Below are positions 25,286-33,836 of a DNA stretch of 40,093 bases, in pieces. The stretch covers positions 1 through 40,093 of the forward strand of contig NZ_BDGJ01000004.1 in the NCBI RefSeq assembly GCF_002207765.1. Direction: 5' to 3'. This DNA is from Calderihabitans maritimus. GTDB taxonomy: Bacteria; Bacillota; KKC1; Calderihabitantales; Calderihabitantaceae. Below the pieces are notes generated by a model. It ran no database searches and was not told where the DNA came from. It saw nothing but the letters and a program-made list of their open reading frames with translations. Position numbers and translations under genes: made by a program. Numbering within the stretch: the stretch's first letter is position 1; every line of letters begins with the position of its first letter.

Positions 25286-27256
25286 CTACTTTTCTCCCGC
25301 AAGGTTGTACTGCTTAATCTTTCGGTATAGTGTGTTGCGTCCTATCCCCAAGGCTTCTGCGGCCTTGGTTATGTTCCATTTGTGCGCCTCTAGAGTATCT
25401 TTGACCAATTTGGCTTCCACCTCTTTGATTTTGCTCAAGCCTTTTTTTCTTAAAAAGGCCTTCCTCCCACTCCCGGAGAGTATCCTTTGTGGTAGGTTTT
25501 CATGATGAAAAACCTCACCTTCCAAAACATGAAGAGCTTGTTCGATAACATTTTCTAATTCCCGTACATTTCCCGGCCAGTCGTAATTTTGAAGGTATGT
25601 AAAGACCTCTGGATCAATCTTAGGCGCTTTGATTCCCAAACGTCGGCTGATTTTTTCCACAAAATACCGAGTTAAACGGGGAATGTCATTAGCCCTTTCC
25701 CTAAGGGGAGGAATGTGAAGGGTGATTACATTCAACCTGTAATAAAGGTCTAGTCTGAAATTCCCTTTATCCACCTCTTCTGCGAGATTCTTGTTTGTAG
25801 CTGCTATAACCCTGGTGTTTACCTTAACAGGCTTTTGTCCCCCAATTCTGGTAATCTGCTTTTCCTGCAAAACCCTGAGCAACGCAGCCTGAATTTCTAA
25901 CGGCATATCGCCTATCTCGTCCAAAAATATAGTACCACCGTTCGCCAACTCAAATTTGCCCGGACGCCCACCTTTTTTGGCACCTGTAAAAGCGCCATCT
26001 TCGTACCCGAAAAGTTCACTCTCTACCAGCTCCCGGGGAATCGCCCCGCAGTTAATGACTACAAATGGACCGTAACGCCTGCCACTGGCGTTATGAATGG
26101 CCTGAGCAAACATTTCCTTTCCGGTTCCACTTTCCCCCTGCAGCAAAATGGTCGAACCACTTCGGGCTACCCTTTTAGCTTTCTGGATCAGACTCACTAT
26201 ACAGGGTTCATTACCAATAATGTCATCAAAAGTGAAGGTAGCCTGTGCCCCCCCAAACCGATTAACTAGCTGGTGTACAATATTCGGTTTCCGCATAGTA
26301 GCTATCATTCCCCGGACGTTTCCCGAAGAGTCTCTAATAAGCCTGGCAGTACTTGTAAACCTTACCGGACCTGTCGGACTATCGAAAAGAATCTCTCTAT
26401 CAGTGTATTCTTCACCAGTTTTCAACACATCCAATAGGGGGAAGTTAGGCCCAAAAATTTCGGCAGCGTGCTTGCCGATACAATTATCCTTTTTCACCCC
26501 CAAAATCTTGGCTGCCTCGGAATTTAAATGGGTAATAATCTGGTTCTGTTCAATAGAAATAAGGCCTTCGCTCATTGTTTCAATAACTGTCTTTGTCTTA
26601 TCGTAAGCTACAAGAAGGTCCTTCGAAGTCTTTCGATAGGCAAGTTCATTCTCTATGGCCTTAACAGCCGCGACAACCATTCCTAGAGTATGGGGATATA
26701 CATGCTGGTGTAACCCCATAATACACAGAATACCCGCCAGCCCACCATTTGGGTAAAATATAGGGGCCGCCGACCCGGTAAGGGAATGTAAAACCTGGCA
26801 GTAGTGCTCCGAAGCCGTCACCTGGATGGGTTTTCCTTCAAACAGGGCAGTTCCAATAGCGTTCGTACCAGCTATTGCCTCGCTCCAGTCGGCTCCTACT
26901 TCATAACACAAATGTTTTGTACGGTGGCTGACTACCTGATCTTTCAGCGCTTCCAATATAACTCCTTGGTCATCAGCGAGACACACAAAAGTATCTGAGC
27001 CCTTGACAAAATTATACAAGTGTTTCATGAAGGGAACGGCTGCATCTATTAGTTCCTGACGCCGCTCAACCCGCTTTCTAATCTGCTGGTCACCTAAAAG
27101 TTGAAGATCTGAGAGCGGTTTCATAGGATCTACTTGCATCAGAAAACAGCGGTGCCATGAATTAGCAATAACGGGTCTCACGACGTAGGGCTCAATCTCC
27201 CGTGTGCTCATAAATTTTGCCCAAGATTTGTAAATCCGTTCCAGTCCGCGATCCAC
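25286..27256 (-). CDS. Sigma-54-dependent transcriptional activator (GAF-PAS-AAA+-Fis, AcoR-like)
   Basis: A 656-aa enhancer-binding protein. A GAF-like sensor (about 60-200), a PAS domain (about 210-325), an AAA+ domain and a C-terminal Fis helix-turn-helix ([20 protein letters not shown]) are visible. The AAA+ domain has Walker A GESGTGKE, the sigma-54-contacting loop GAFTGA and Walker [13 protein letters not shown], so it should be a genuine activator. There is no receiver domain; the signal is probably a small ligand bound by GAF or PAS. The GTG at 27256 follows GAGGTGAT. It lies beside mtaC2 and upstream of the only sigma-54 promoter I found, making the mtaB operon its likely target. Confidence 0.93.
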   Translation of the reverse strand: MDRGLERIYKSWAKFMSTREIEPYVVRPVIANSWHRCFLMQVDPMKPLSDLQLLGDQQIRKRVERRQELIDAAVPFMKHLYNFVKGSDTFVCLADDQGVILEALKDQVVSHRTKHLCYEVGADWSEAIAGTNAIGTALFEGKPIQVTASEHYCQVLHSLTGSAAPIFYPNGGLAGILCIMGLHQHVYPHTLGMVVAAVKAIENELAYRKTSKDLLVAYDKTKTVIETMSEGLISIEQNQIITHLNSEAAKILGVKKDNCIGKHAAEIFGPNFPLLDVLKTGEEYTDREILFDSPTGPVRFTSTARLIRDSSGNVRGMIATMRKPNIVHQLVNRFGGAQATFTFDDIIGNEPCIVSLIQKAKRVARSGSTILLQGESGTGKEMFAQAIHNASGRRYGPFVVINCGAIPRELVESELFGYEDGAFTGAKKGGRPGKFELANGGTIFLDEIGDMPLEIQAALLRVLQEKQITRIGGQKPVKVNTRVIAATNKNLAEEVDKGNFRLDLYYRLNVITLHIPPLRERANDIPRLTRYFVEKISRRLGIKAPKIDPEVFTYLQNYDWPGNVRELENVIEQALHVLEGEVFHHENLPQRILSGSGRKAFLRKKGLSKIKEVEAKLVKDTLEAHKWNITKAAEALGIGRNTLYRKIKQYNLAGEK

Positions 27257-27379
27257 TTCAGGATCACCTCAGTTATTTTCTACGCGGCTTTTCTCAAAAC
27301 ACCGTAGACACAATAATCCACACCTAATTTTAGGCTTACGCTGCCAACTTCTCAGTGCCCAAAACCTAAATAACTAAAA

Positions 27380-27442
27380 GGTGGGTACCTCATCGGTGTT
27401 GTATTTTATCTTGACAAAATAACCGAAGAAGCAATACCCACC
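27380..27442. repeat. Inverted repeat between mtaA and the activator gene
   Basis: The arms GGTGGGTA (27380-27387) and TACCCACC (27435-27442) match perfectly, with inner arms CGGT (27394-27397) and ACCG (27422-27425). The distal arm lies inside the first unit of the adjacent tandem repeat. It may be an operator pair or RNA structure. Confidence 0.45.
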
Positions 27443-27470
27443 CTATAACCGAAGAAACAATATCCATCCG
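27419..27470. repeat. Two tandem copies of a 26-bp unit
   Basis: Units 27419-27444 and 27445-27470 both begin ATAACCGAAGAA and agree at 22 of 26 positions. With only two copies and no spacer this is not a CRISPR. It lies about 160-215 bases upstream of the activator gene start and may hold regulator binding sites. Confidence 0.6.
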
Positions 27471-27522
27471 CCGAAATTTTTACCGCGACAAAATCAGCCA
27501 GACCTCATTTTCTATTCTGTAA

Positions 27523-28545
27523 TTATTGTGTAATATTAGCCGCCTCATTTACAGCTTCAACCATGGCTTTGAGATTTTCAATCTTCGTTCCAGGAGGCAC
27601 CGCACAGCCGGGAGAAATCATGGACACGCCCTTTTTAATATAGTCGAGTGTTTCCTGTTTCACTTTTTCCGGATTTCCTAGGAACAGTGATTCCACAGGG
27701 TGGACTGCTCCAATCAACGGTGCGCTTAACCCCTCTGCCTTAAATTTCTCGAGCGCTTCCTCAACGTTGACCACAGGTTCAACACTTATGGCTGCACAAC
27801 CGGTTTTGGCTACATCTACAATAATTTTGTCCAGTTTACCACAAATATGGATAATTACCGGAACATTTAGTTGCTCCACTTGTTTCTTTTCGTACGGGAA
27901 ACACAGTTCCCGATATATTTTAGGACTGACAATATCAAGAGAAGCCATCATATCCTCAACAACGATTATGTCTGCACCGGCTTCTATCATCGCCTTGGCT
28001 AGGGTGGTACCGGCCCTCTCCCCTATCTCTATATACTGCCGCACGGACTCTGGTTTTTTCCACGCAGCTTTTATCATATCGGTTATTCCCACCAGAGAAG
28101 CAGCAATAGAAAACGGCCCAATAATACCGCCTATAACAATAACCTTCTCACCTAATTCTTCCTTTAAAATACTCACTGCCTTAATCAGTTCTGGAATTCT
28201 TCCTCTCGAAAGAAAATCATCAGGAAATTCTGCTTCGTCACCGATTTTATAAGGATGCACATCCACACTAGGCAGATTCTTATTATCCATTTTCTTCAAC
28301 TGAGCCCCTAGAGCTTCTAATTCATGAGTCTGGCAAAAAGGAACCCTCACTGCATCAAAACCCAAAATTGAAAAAGCTCCTGAAGCCAGTCTGGCCATGT
28401 CCTCTGCCTTACGGTTGGCTTCAGGCCAGTATGTATCCAATTTTTCCATCTGGTCATAGGTGGCATGTTGACAGACGCTAACAACAGGTAACCTATCCAC
28501 AGGTAAACCTTCTAATGCCGCCATAAATCTTTCTCTGCTATTCAT
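27523..28545 (-). CDS. mtaA: MtaA/MtbA-type methylcobamide methyltransferase
   Basis: A 340-aa UroD-fold zinc methyltransferase. Zinc ligands H233-x-C235 (HICGK) and C314 (SPGCAVPPGT) correspond to His237, Cys239 and Cys316 of Methanosarcina barkeri MtaA. It demethylates methyl-MtaC; with no sign of coenzyme M metabolism, the acceptor in this bacterium is probably tetrahydrofolate, as proposed for acetogens. The ATG follows GGGAGG. It is transcribed separately from mtaB, from a promoter at 28810-28838 sharing its upstream element with the corrinoid/RACE operon. It may therefore serve both systems. Confidence 0.88.
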   Translation of the reverse strand: MNSRERFMAALEGLPVDRLPVVSVCQHATYDQMEKLDTYWPEANRKAEDMARLASGAFSILGFDAVRVPFCQTHELEALGAQLKKMDNKNLPSVDVHPYKIGDEAEFPDDFLSRGRIPELIKAVSILKEELGEKVIVIGGIIGPFSIAASLVGITDMIKAAWKKPESVRQYIEIGERAGTTLAKAMIEAGADIIVVEDMMASLDIVSPKIYRELCFPYEKKQVEQLNVPVIIHICGKLDKIIVDVAKTGCAAISVEPVVNVEEALEKFKAEGLSAPLIGAVHPVESLFLGNPEKVKQETLDYIKKGVSMISPGCAVPPGTKIENLKAMVEAVNEAANITQ

Positions 28546-28764
28546 TGTAGAGCCTCCCTTCTATCAATAAGAAATAAACTTCCTCTTAGTCTACTTCTAC
28601 ACCACTTTAACACCTCCTATATTTTTTTTTAAAATTCTGTCAACTTTAAATCGTGTTTTTTAACCCAGTATTTATTTTTCGGTACAAGTTACCAGTTCAT
28701 CTACTTCATTTAACCATTGGTTTATCCTTTTTTATCTATTACTAATATTTCAGTAAAAATTATC

Positions 28765-28780
28765 TGAGCCTTACGGCTCA
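28765..28780 (-). ncRNA. Small GNRA-tetraloop hairpin in the mtaA leader
   Basis: TGAGCC-GTAA-GGCTCA on the minus strand: a six-bp stem closed by a GNRA-type tetraloop, without a T-tract after it. It lies roughly 25-40 bases downstream of the predicted mtaA transcript start. It may protect the leader or be part of a regulatory fold. Confidence 0.4.
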
Positions 28781-28809
28781 TAACATTCATAATCGGGGTT
28801 TTCGTTTTT

Positions 28810-28838
28810 ATAGTAAGTCAAAACTAAGTTATTTACAA
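28810..28838 (-). promoter_or_regulatory. Probable sigma-A promoter of mtaA
   Basis: On the minus strand, -35 TTGTAA (28833-28838), 17-bp spacer, -10 TACTAT (28810-28815). Each hexamer matches four of six consensus bases, so it is weak and likely activator-dependent. Support comes from the upstream element beginning 29 bases away, exactly as at 18701-18729. Confidence 0.55.
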
Positions 28839-28867
28839 CATTTTCCGGCTAAAATGCTAAAAAAAGG

Positions 28868-28907
28868 TGTTAAATGGTAAAAATGAAGGGTTAAACGGTT
28901 AAATTTT
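28868..28907 (-). promoter_or_regulatory. Shared upstream element, copy B (mtaA)
   Basis: Matches 30 of 40 bases with copy A (18759-18798), ungapped. On the plus strand it contains GTTAAATGG and GTTAAACGG, which start 21 bp apart, two helical turns. It starts 29 bases upstream of the predicted mtaA -35 box. The adjacent triple-HTH regulator is a candidate binder. Confidence 0.6.
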
Positions 28908-29063
28908 TTTTCTCCGAAAATAAAAATTAATTAAACTACATTTTTTTGAAAGTAAAGACTGATTTTGTGTTATTAAATTTAGGAATAATTTCTTTTTTTG
29001 TATATTATTAACTGCTTTGACTATATGCAATATGCTTAATAACTCTTAATAATTTCTCTCGAT

Positions 29064-29837
29064 TTAAGACAACAGACTACGGTGTTTTTTGAAAAACTGG
29101 ATATAGTTCAAAATGTACTGCAGTTCATTGGTGTCAAAATCTCTTATAGTCCGTAAAACAGCCTGAACTCTCGGATCACCCAGCAATTCAATTAAATCGC
29201 GATTTAAAGAGCTTAACAGGTCGGCAACATCTTCTTGCTCCAGCAGAAAATAGTATACCGAAGTATTTAGGGCTCTGGCGATTTTTTCTAATGTATCCAG
29301 CGGCGGAAGGGTTTGATTATTTTCAATTTGACTTATAAGTCCGGGAGATACTCCCGCTCTCTCAGCCAAAACAGTTATGGACATGCCCTGCTTTTTCCGT
29401 GCCGCCCTCACCCGTTCTCCGAGAGTTGTACTTCTTCCCGTAGAACGTTCCAGGAAATAACGTATAGTTACATTGAGTGCTTCCGAAAGCTTTTCCAATT
29501 GCTCCAGGGTGGGCTGGGCAGTCCCCTCCTCAAACCGCCTGATACTTTCGGCGGGTACTTCACTGATTTCTGCCAGTTCTTCAATGGTAAGGTTTCTTCC
29601 TTCCCTGACCAGCTTTAATTTCTCCCCAGTAACGATATCCGCCGTTTCAATTAAAAGATAGGTTATAGGAATGTTTAACGCATCGCTAATCTTCTTCAGC
29701 ATGGGAATGGTAGGCTTTTTTAAATCCCTTTCGATACTACTGATATAGGAGGCCGAAACGTTTATTTTCTCACCCAACTGAGCCAGTGTTAACCCTCTTT
29801 CTTTACGAAAATCCCGAATTTTGCTCCCCAGCGACAT
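29064..29837 (-). CDS. Transcriptional regulator with three tandem XRE-type HTH domains
   Basis: A 257-aa protein with three successive Cro/C1-like HTH modules: about 4-58 (LGSKIRDFRKERGLTLAQLG), about 69-123 (KLVREGRNLTIEELAEISEV) and about 138-192 (RVRAARKKQGMSITVLAERA). Each ends in a similar segment (LNIPITYLL, LNVTIRYFL, LNTSVYYFL). A helical tail of about 60 residues follows. I chose the ATG at 29837: AGGAGG lies six bases upstream and overlaps the earlier in-frame ATG at 29852. There is no sensory domain. It lies next to mtaA and its repeat-containing promoter, suggesting local control; the target is inferred. Confidence 0.85.
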   Translation of the reverse strand: MSLGSKIRDFRKERGLTLAQLGEKINVSASYISSIERDLKKPTIPMLKKISDALNIPITYLLIETADIVTGEKLKLVREGRNLTIEELAEISEVPAESIRRFEEGTAQPTLEQLEKLSEALNVTIRYFLERSTGRSTTLGERVRAARKKQGMSITVLAERAGVSPGLISQIENNQTLPPLDTLEKIARALNTSVYYFLLEQEDVADLLSSLNRDLIELLGDPRVQAVLRTIRDFDTNELQYILNYIQFFKKHRSLLS

Positions 29838-29959
29838 GATAATCCTCCTCAAATGCTCGACTTCAGCTTACGTATTCGTGTTTTTTAGCAAGATTCCTAC
29901 TTTTTGCCTCTATTTTACTTGAATATTTTTCTGTTAGTGCCCCTTCCGTTTTGGTGTTG

Positions 29960-29994
29960 AAAAAATAAAAAAGGCGCAATCTAGTCTGCGCCTT
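29960..29994 (-). terminator. Rho-independent terminator after spoVS
   Basis: AAGGCGCA (29971-29978) pairs with TGCGCCTT (29987-29994) across an eight-base loop; on the minus strand the stem is followed by TTTTATTTTTT. It ends the fabF-rnc-radical SAM-spoVS transcript and separates it from the methyl-transfer island. Confidence 0.9.
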
Positions 29995-30015
29995 CCGGTT
30001 CCCACCACCCTCCAA

Positions 30016-30276
30016 TTACCGGGGTTCTACAATAAACTTGATGGCCGTTCTCTCTTCACCATCAATTTCAATTTCCGTAAAGGCCGGAATCATTACCAAG
30101 TCATATCCATTGGGAGCCAGATAACCTCGTGCAATAGCAATAGCTTTCACCGCCTGGTTAACCGCTCCTGCTCCTACCGCTTGAATTTCTACCGATCCCT
30201 GATTACGAAAAGCAGCCGTAAGTGCTCCAGCAACAGCTTTAGGATTTGATCTAGTTGATACTTTTAATACTTCCAC
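30016..30276 (-). CDS. spoVS: Stage V sporulation protein S
   Basis: An 86-aa Alba-like SpoVS protein. It begins VEVLKVSTRSNPKAVAGAL and has the conserved VEIQAVGAGAVNQAVKAIAI block. The GTG at 30276 is the proper start: AAGGAGGAG precedes it and the length equals that of the family. The frame is open 28 codons further upstream, but that part is atypical. SpoVS affects spore coat assembly and septation and may bind nucleic acid. It supports an endospore-forming host. It lies 40 bases after the radical SAM gene. Confidence 0.95.
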   Translation of the reverse strand: MEVLKVSTRSNPKAVAGALTAAFRNQGSVEIQAVGAGAVNQAVKAIAIARGYLAPNGYDLVMIPAFTEIEIDGEERTAIKFIVEPR

Positions 30277-30316
30277 CCTAAACTCCTCCTTTATCCTTCG
30301 TTGTTTTCTTAATAAG

Positions 30317-31435
30317 TTATTTTGTTTCGGATTTAATTTTAATTCGATATTTGTTGACAAACTCCTGCCTGTTTAACAACATTTCAGGGCGGAAAAGATT
30401 GCCCCCTGAAATGCCGAAGGTACCTCTGGACAATCGCTCTTCCGGTTTAACCTCAACCTCTCCGATATCAAACTCTTTTCTCAACTTTATTATATTCCTC
30501 TTGGCCTGTCCCGTTACCACCGAGAGATCCCGTGGATGGCAGTAAATCTTAATTTTTTTTCTTTCTACCTCCCGTCCAGCCAGATAAGCGGTAGTTAGAG
30601 CTGCCAGTTGTTCATATGCCACTGCTGCATAAACCAGTTCTCCAAGGGCCGGGTGGAACGGACCTGCCACCACATCGCCTTCCAGGTTTAAAGTTGGAGT
30701 TGGTTGAAGTCCAATACGAATAACCTCTACACCAAATCTCTCAAAAAGTATCACCAACTCTTTGCATCGCGCTACCGCTTCCTCCAGGGACAAAGGTTGA
30801 TATATACCTTGTCTGTACCTTTTTTCCAGTTCCGTATCTCTAATAACCAGAGTAGGATGAATACGCACCAAGTCTGGCTTTAGGGCCAAGACTTTACGGG
30901 CAGTTTCCAAGGTTTTATCGCAACTGTCTCCCGGTAATCCGAGCATTATATGATGTCCCAAACGAAAGCCATATTGTTTAATTAGGCGAGAGGCGAAAAT
31001 CACGTCTCTACTAGTATGACCCCGCCCGGCAGCCGCCAAAACCTCATCATCCATAGATTGAACACCTAATTCAATCACGGAAACCTTATGTTTCTTAAGT
31101 TGTTCCAGGATACCTTGGTCAACAACATCAGGCCGCGTAGAGACCCGGATTCCCGTAATCAGTCCTTCCTCCACATAAGAACTGGCCGCCGTCAACAATT
31201 CTTCTCTCTGTTTCTCCGGCAGGGCAGTGAAGCTTCCCCCGTAAAAAGCAACTTCTACCCGAATATCACCTTGCATGGGAATTGTATCCAAATGGCTCTC
31301 AATGATTTTTCTTACTGTACCCGCATTCGGTATCTGGTACGTAGATGCAGTCCGCCGCTGGTTACAGAAAATACACCGGTTGGGGCAGCCTAGATGAGGG
31401 GCAAAAATCGGGATAATGTAGAAACGTTTGGCCAT
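30317..31435 (-). CDS. Elp3-like radical SAM protein
   Basis: A 372-aa radical SAM enzyme with the cluster motif C17-x3-C21-x2-C24 in LGCPNRCIFCNQ, followed by VAFYGGSFTALP, the SAM-contacting VIELGVQSMDDEVL, and GHHIMLGLPGDS. The layout matches the clostridial Elp3/YhcC-like family often found next to rnc; no acetyltransferase domain is attached, unlike true Elp3. The substrate is unknown, with RNA modification a reasonable guess. Its ATG overlaps the rnc stop (TAATG), indicating translational coupling. Confidence 0.85.
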   Translation of the reverse strand: MAKRFYIIPIFAPHLGCPNRCIFCNQRRTASTYQIPNAGTVRKIIESHLDTIPMQGDIRVEVAFYGGSFTALPEKQREELLTAASSYVEEGLITGIRVSTRPDVVDQGILEQLKKHKVSVIELGVQSMDDEVLAAAGRGHTSRDVIFASRLIKQYGFRLGHHIMLGLPGDSCDKTLETARKVLALKPDLVRIHPTLVIRDTELEKRYRQGIYQPLSLEEAVARCKELVILFERFGVEVIRIGLQPTPTLNLEGDVVAGPFHPALGELVYAAVAYEQLAALTTAYLAGREVERKKIKIYCHPRDLSVVTGQAKRNIIKLRKEFDIGEVEVKPEERLSRGTFGISGGNLFRPEMLLNRQEFVNKYRIKIKSETK

Positions 31436-32163
31436 TAGGTATCACCAACTAACTTTATCTCTCCCTGCTCAATCTTTTCCAAAGCAACTGCTGCGGCCTT
31501 CTGTTCTGCTTCTTTTTTACTCCGTCCCGACCCTTTGGCCAATAAACGCTCCTGAAACTTAACTCCGGCCACAAACCTTTTGTCATGATCGGGACCAGTT
31601 TCCTCCAGAATCACATAAGAGACGTTGTCATCAAAGTTTTTCTGTACCAACTCCTGCAAGGCAGTTTTGTAGTCGCCGTATCCGCCATCTTCTATGTGCT
31701 TGACTTCTTCGGCCAAGTAGGCAAGTACGAAATTCCTGGTATCCTCCACACCTTTATCCAGATACAAAGCACCGATGACTGCTTCAAACACATCCGCGAG
31801 AATGGAAGCCCTCTCTCTCCCGCCGCTAAGTTCTTCTCCTCTACCTAAAAGTAAGTAAGAACCAAGCCCCAGTTCTGCCGCTTTTCTAGCTAAAGTAGGC
31901 TCACAAACGACTGCTGCCCGCATTTTAGTTAATTCACCCTCCGGTTTATGCGGATAATTTAAGTAGAGGTACTCCGCCATGATCATTCCTAGAACCGCAT
32001 CTCCCAGGAATTCCAAGCGTTGATTGTGCTCTAATTTTAACTCCCTATGTTCGAAAGCATAGGTTGGATGGGTCAAAGCTCTATTCAACAGTTCCCAGTT
32101 CTTAAAACTCACTCCCAGCTTCTGCTGGAGTTCCGCCAACTGTTTCTTTCGATCACCTTTCAT
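31435..32163 (-). CDS. rnc: Ribonuclease III
   Basis: A 242-aa double-strand-specific endoribonuclease that processes rRNA and mRNA. The signature HNQRLEFLGDAVLGM (46-60), the second acidic site in ADVFEAVIGALYLD, and a C-terminal double-stranded RNA-binding domain (DYKTALQELVQ to KKEAEQKAAAVAL) are visible. The ATG follows GGGGGAAG. It lies 30 bases after fabF and overlaps the radical SAM gene by one base. The usual downstream neighbour smc is displaced by about 20 kb. Confidence 0.97.
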   Translation of the reverse strand: MKGDRKKQLAELQQKLGVSFKNWELLNRALTHPTYAFEHRELKLEHNQRLEFLGDAVLGMIMAEYLYLNYPHKPEGELTKMRAAVVCEPTLARKAAELGLGSYLLLGRGEELSGGRERASILADVFEAVIGALYLDKGVEDTRNFVLAYLAEEVKHIEDGGYGDYKTALQELVQKNFDDNVSYVILEETGPDHDKRFVAGVKFQERLLAKGSGRSKKEAEQKAAAVALEKIEQGEIKLVGDT

Positions 32164-32193
32164 TCTTCCCCCACCTGTTTGCTGCTAGGACAC

Positions 32194-33435
32194 CTATCCG
32201 CGGTATTTCTTCAGAATAATAGATCCATTATGTCCGCCAAAACCGAAAGAATTAGATAAAGCCGCCTCCACGGATACCTCCCTGGCCCGGTTGGGAACGT
32301 AATCGAGGTCACATTCAGGATCAGGATTTTCATAATTGATGGTAGGAGGTACTACGTTGTCCCGAATGGCCAAGGCACAGGTAATTGCCTCTACAGCCCC
32401 GGCGGCACCTAACAAGTGTCCCGTCATTGACTTGGTAGAGCTTACAGGAATTTTATAGGCATGATCTCCGAAGACGGTCTTAATAGCCATGGTTTCATAT
32501 TTGTCATTAAGTTCGGTTGAAGTACCATGGGCATTAATGTAGCTAATATCTTCTGGTTTCAAGCCTGCATCTTTAAGTGCCATTTCCATAGCCCGAGCGG
32601 CTCCCTCTCCTTTGGGAGCGGGAGCAGTGATATGGTAGGCGTCTGCAGTACACCCGTAACCCACTACTTCTGCATAGATACGTGCATTGCGGGCCAGCGC
32701 ATGTTCCAGATTCTCCAGTATCAAAACACCCGCCCCTTCACTCAGAACAAACCCATCTCTTTCCCGGTCGAAGGGGCGACTGGCACTCTCCGGACAATCA
32801 TTCCGGGTAGACATCGCCTTCATAGCACAGAAACCGGCAAAGGCCAAACGAGTCACCGCTGCCTCTGAACCACCGGTAATAATTACATCGGCATCTCCTC
32901 TCTGTAAAACCCGGAATGCCTCTCCCACGGCATTGGTACCGGTAGTACACGCATTGACCACTGTAAAGTTAGGACCTCTAACGTTAAAATCGATGGCTAT
33001 GCGCCCCGCCGCCATGTTGCTGATCATCATTGGAACGAAAAACGGGCTGACTCTTCTGGACCCTTTGGTCATCAATACTTCTGTTTGCACTTCTAAAGTT
33101 TCTATGCCCCCGATCCCGGTGCCAAAAATAACTCCTACCCGGTTTCGATCCTCTTTATCAAGAACCAATCCGGCGTCCTCTATCGCCATGCTGGCACCCG
33201 CTAGAGCAAATTGGGTGAAACGATCCATCTTTCTGGCTTCCTTACGGTCGAAAAAATCTGCCGGATCGAAATCCCGTACTTCCCCGGCAATACGGGTGGG
33301 AAAATCATCCGCCGGAAAACGAGTTACTTTGCCTATTCCCGACTGACCGGACAAAAGGGCTTTCCAGAATTTTTCTTTTCCAGTAGCTACAGGCGAGATT
33401 ACTCCTAAACCGGTAATAACAACTCTGTTTTTCAC
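32194..33435 (-). CDS. fabF: 3-oxoacyl-ACP synthase II
   Basis: A 413-aa condensing enzyme that elongates acyl-ACP with malonyl-ACP. The Cys-His-His triad is C163 ([15 protein letters not shown]), H303 ([11 protein letters not shown]) and H340 ([15 protein letters not shown]), with K335 also present. The GTG follows AGAGGAGG. It lies beyond the terminator that closes acpP, so it is expressed partly by read-through or from its own promoter and leads the fabF-rnc-radical SAM-spoVS set. Confidence 0.97.
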   Translation of the reverse strand: MKNRVVITGLGVISPVATGKEKFWKALLSGQSGIGKVTRFPADDFPTRIAGEVRDFDPADFFDRKEARKMDRFTQFALAGASMAIEDAGLVLDKEDRNRVGVIFGTGIGGIETLEVQTEVLMTKGSRRVSPFFVPMMISNMAAGRIAIDFNVRGPNFTVVNACTTGTNAVGEAFRVLQRGDADVIITGGSEAAVTRLAFAGFCAMKAMSTRNDCPESASRPFDRERDGFVLSEGAGVLILENLEHALARNARIYAEVVGYGCTADAYHITAPAPKGEGAARAMEMALKDAGLKPEDISYINAHGTSTELNDKYETMAIKTVFGDHAYKIPVSSTKSMTGHLLGAAGAVEAITCALAIRDNVVPPTINYENPDPECDLDYVPNRAREVSVEAALSNSFGFGGHNGSIILKKYRG

Positions 33436-33510
33436 TACGATACCTCCTCTGCCCCAACCGCTACCGCGAGACTTTTTTATATAATTAACATATCATCCAA
33501 TAATTACCTA

Positions 33511-33544
33511 TTTTTAAAAAATCCCGTAGAATACTACGGGATTT
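33511..33544 (-). terminator. Rho-independent terminator between acpP and fabF
   Basis: An 11-bp perfect stem, AAATCCCGTAG (33519-33529) with CTACGGGATTT (33534-33544), and a four-base loop. On the minus strand it runs into TTTTTT. It should lower fabF, rnc and later genes relative to acpP. Confidence 0.85.
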
Positions 33545-33574
33545 AGGTTTATTACCCAAAAATTTAATATAATA

Positions 33575-33802
33575 CTAAACTCTATTCTTAATATACTCGA
33601 CTGCATCAGCCACCGTAGTTATTTTCTCGGCATCCTCATCGGGAATTTCTAATTCAAATTCCTCCTCGAGAGCCATAATCAGCTCAACTATGTCCAAAGA
33701 ATCAGCATTAAGATCCTCGAAGGAGGTCTCCATAGTTACCTCCTCTTCATCAACCCCTAGCTGATCAACTATGATTTGTTTTACCTTCTCAAAAATATCC
33801 AC
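33575..33802 (-). CDS. acpP: Acyl carrier protein
   Basis: A 75-aa acidic four-helix carrier with the phosphopantetheine site Ser35 in [17 protein letters not shown]. The GTG at 33802 is the likely start: GGGGAGGTGA sits just upstream and the length fits ACP. The frame is open to 33820, but only through the ribosome site itself. It is the last gene before the terminator in the fapR operon, allowing high expression. Confidence 0.96.
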   Translation of the reverse strand: MDIFEKVKQIIVDQLGVDEEEVTMETSFEDLNADSLDIVELIMALEEEFELEIPDEDAEKITTVADAVEYIKNRV

Positions 33803-33836
33803 GATCTCACCTCCCCTCAAAAATGTACAATATATT

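Larger units (their letters stand above)
27257..27522. other. Intergenic stretch between mtaA and the sigma-54 activator
   Basis: It holds the 26-bp tandem repeat and the inverted repeat listed separately. I found no sigma-54 box, and no convincing -35/-10 pair for the activator gene. Confidence 0.5.
28546..29063. other. Long AT-rich regulatory region between the HTH regulator and mtaA
   Basis: About 520 bases without a gene. It holds the mtaA promoter, the shared upstream element, a GTAA-tetraloop hairpin and, near mtaA, an orphan ribosome site AGGAGGTG (complement at 28611-28618) followed by GTG-GTG-TAG (28597-28605). The rest is AT-rich with no recognisable RNA gene. Confidence 0.5.

Noticed and set aside
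27419-27470. Tandem repeat considered as a CRISPR
   Set aside because: Only two direct copies, no spacers and no cas genes.
9492-29973. Identical 14-base AAAAAATAAAAAAG at both ends of the methyl-transfer island, considered as an attachment-site repeat
   Set aside because: Both copies are simply the T-tracts of terminators and low in complexity; no integrase is present.
32687-33346. 219-codon plus-strand frame opposite fabF
   Set aside because: It is antisense to a perfectly conserved fabF and has no recognisable protein motif. The same holds for the many plus-strand frames opposite smc, mtaB and RACE.
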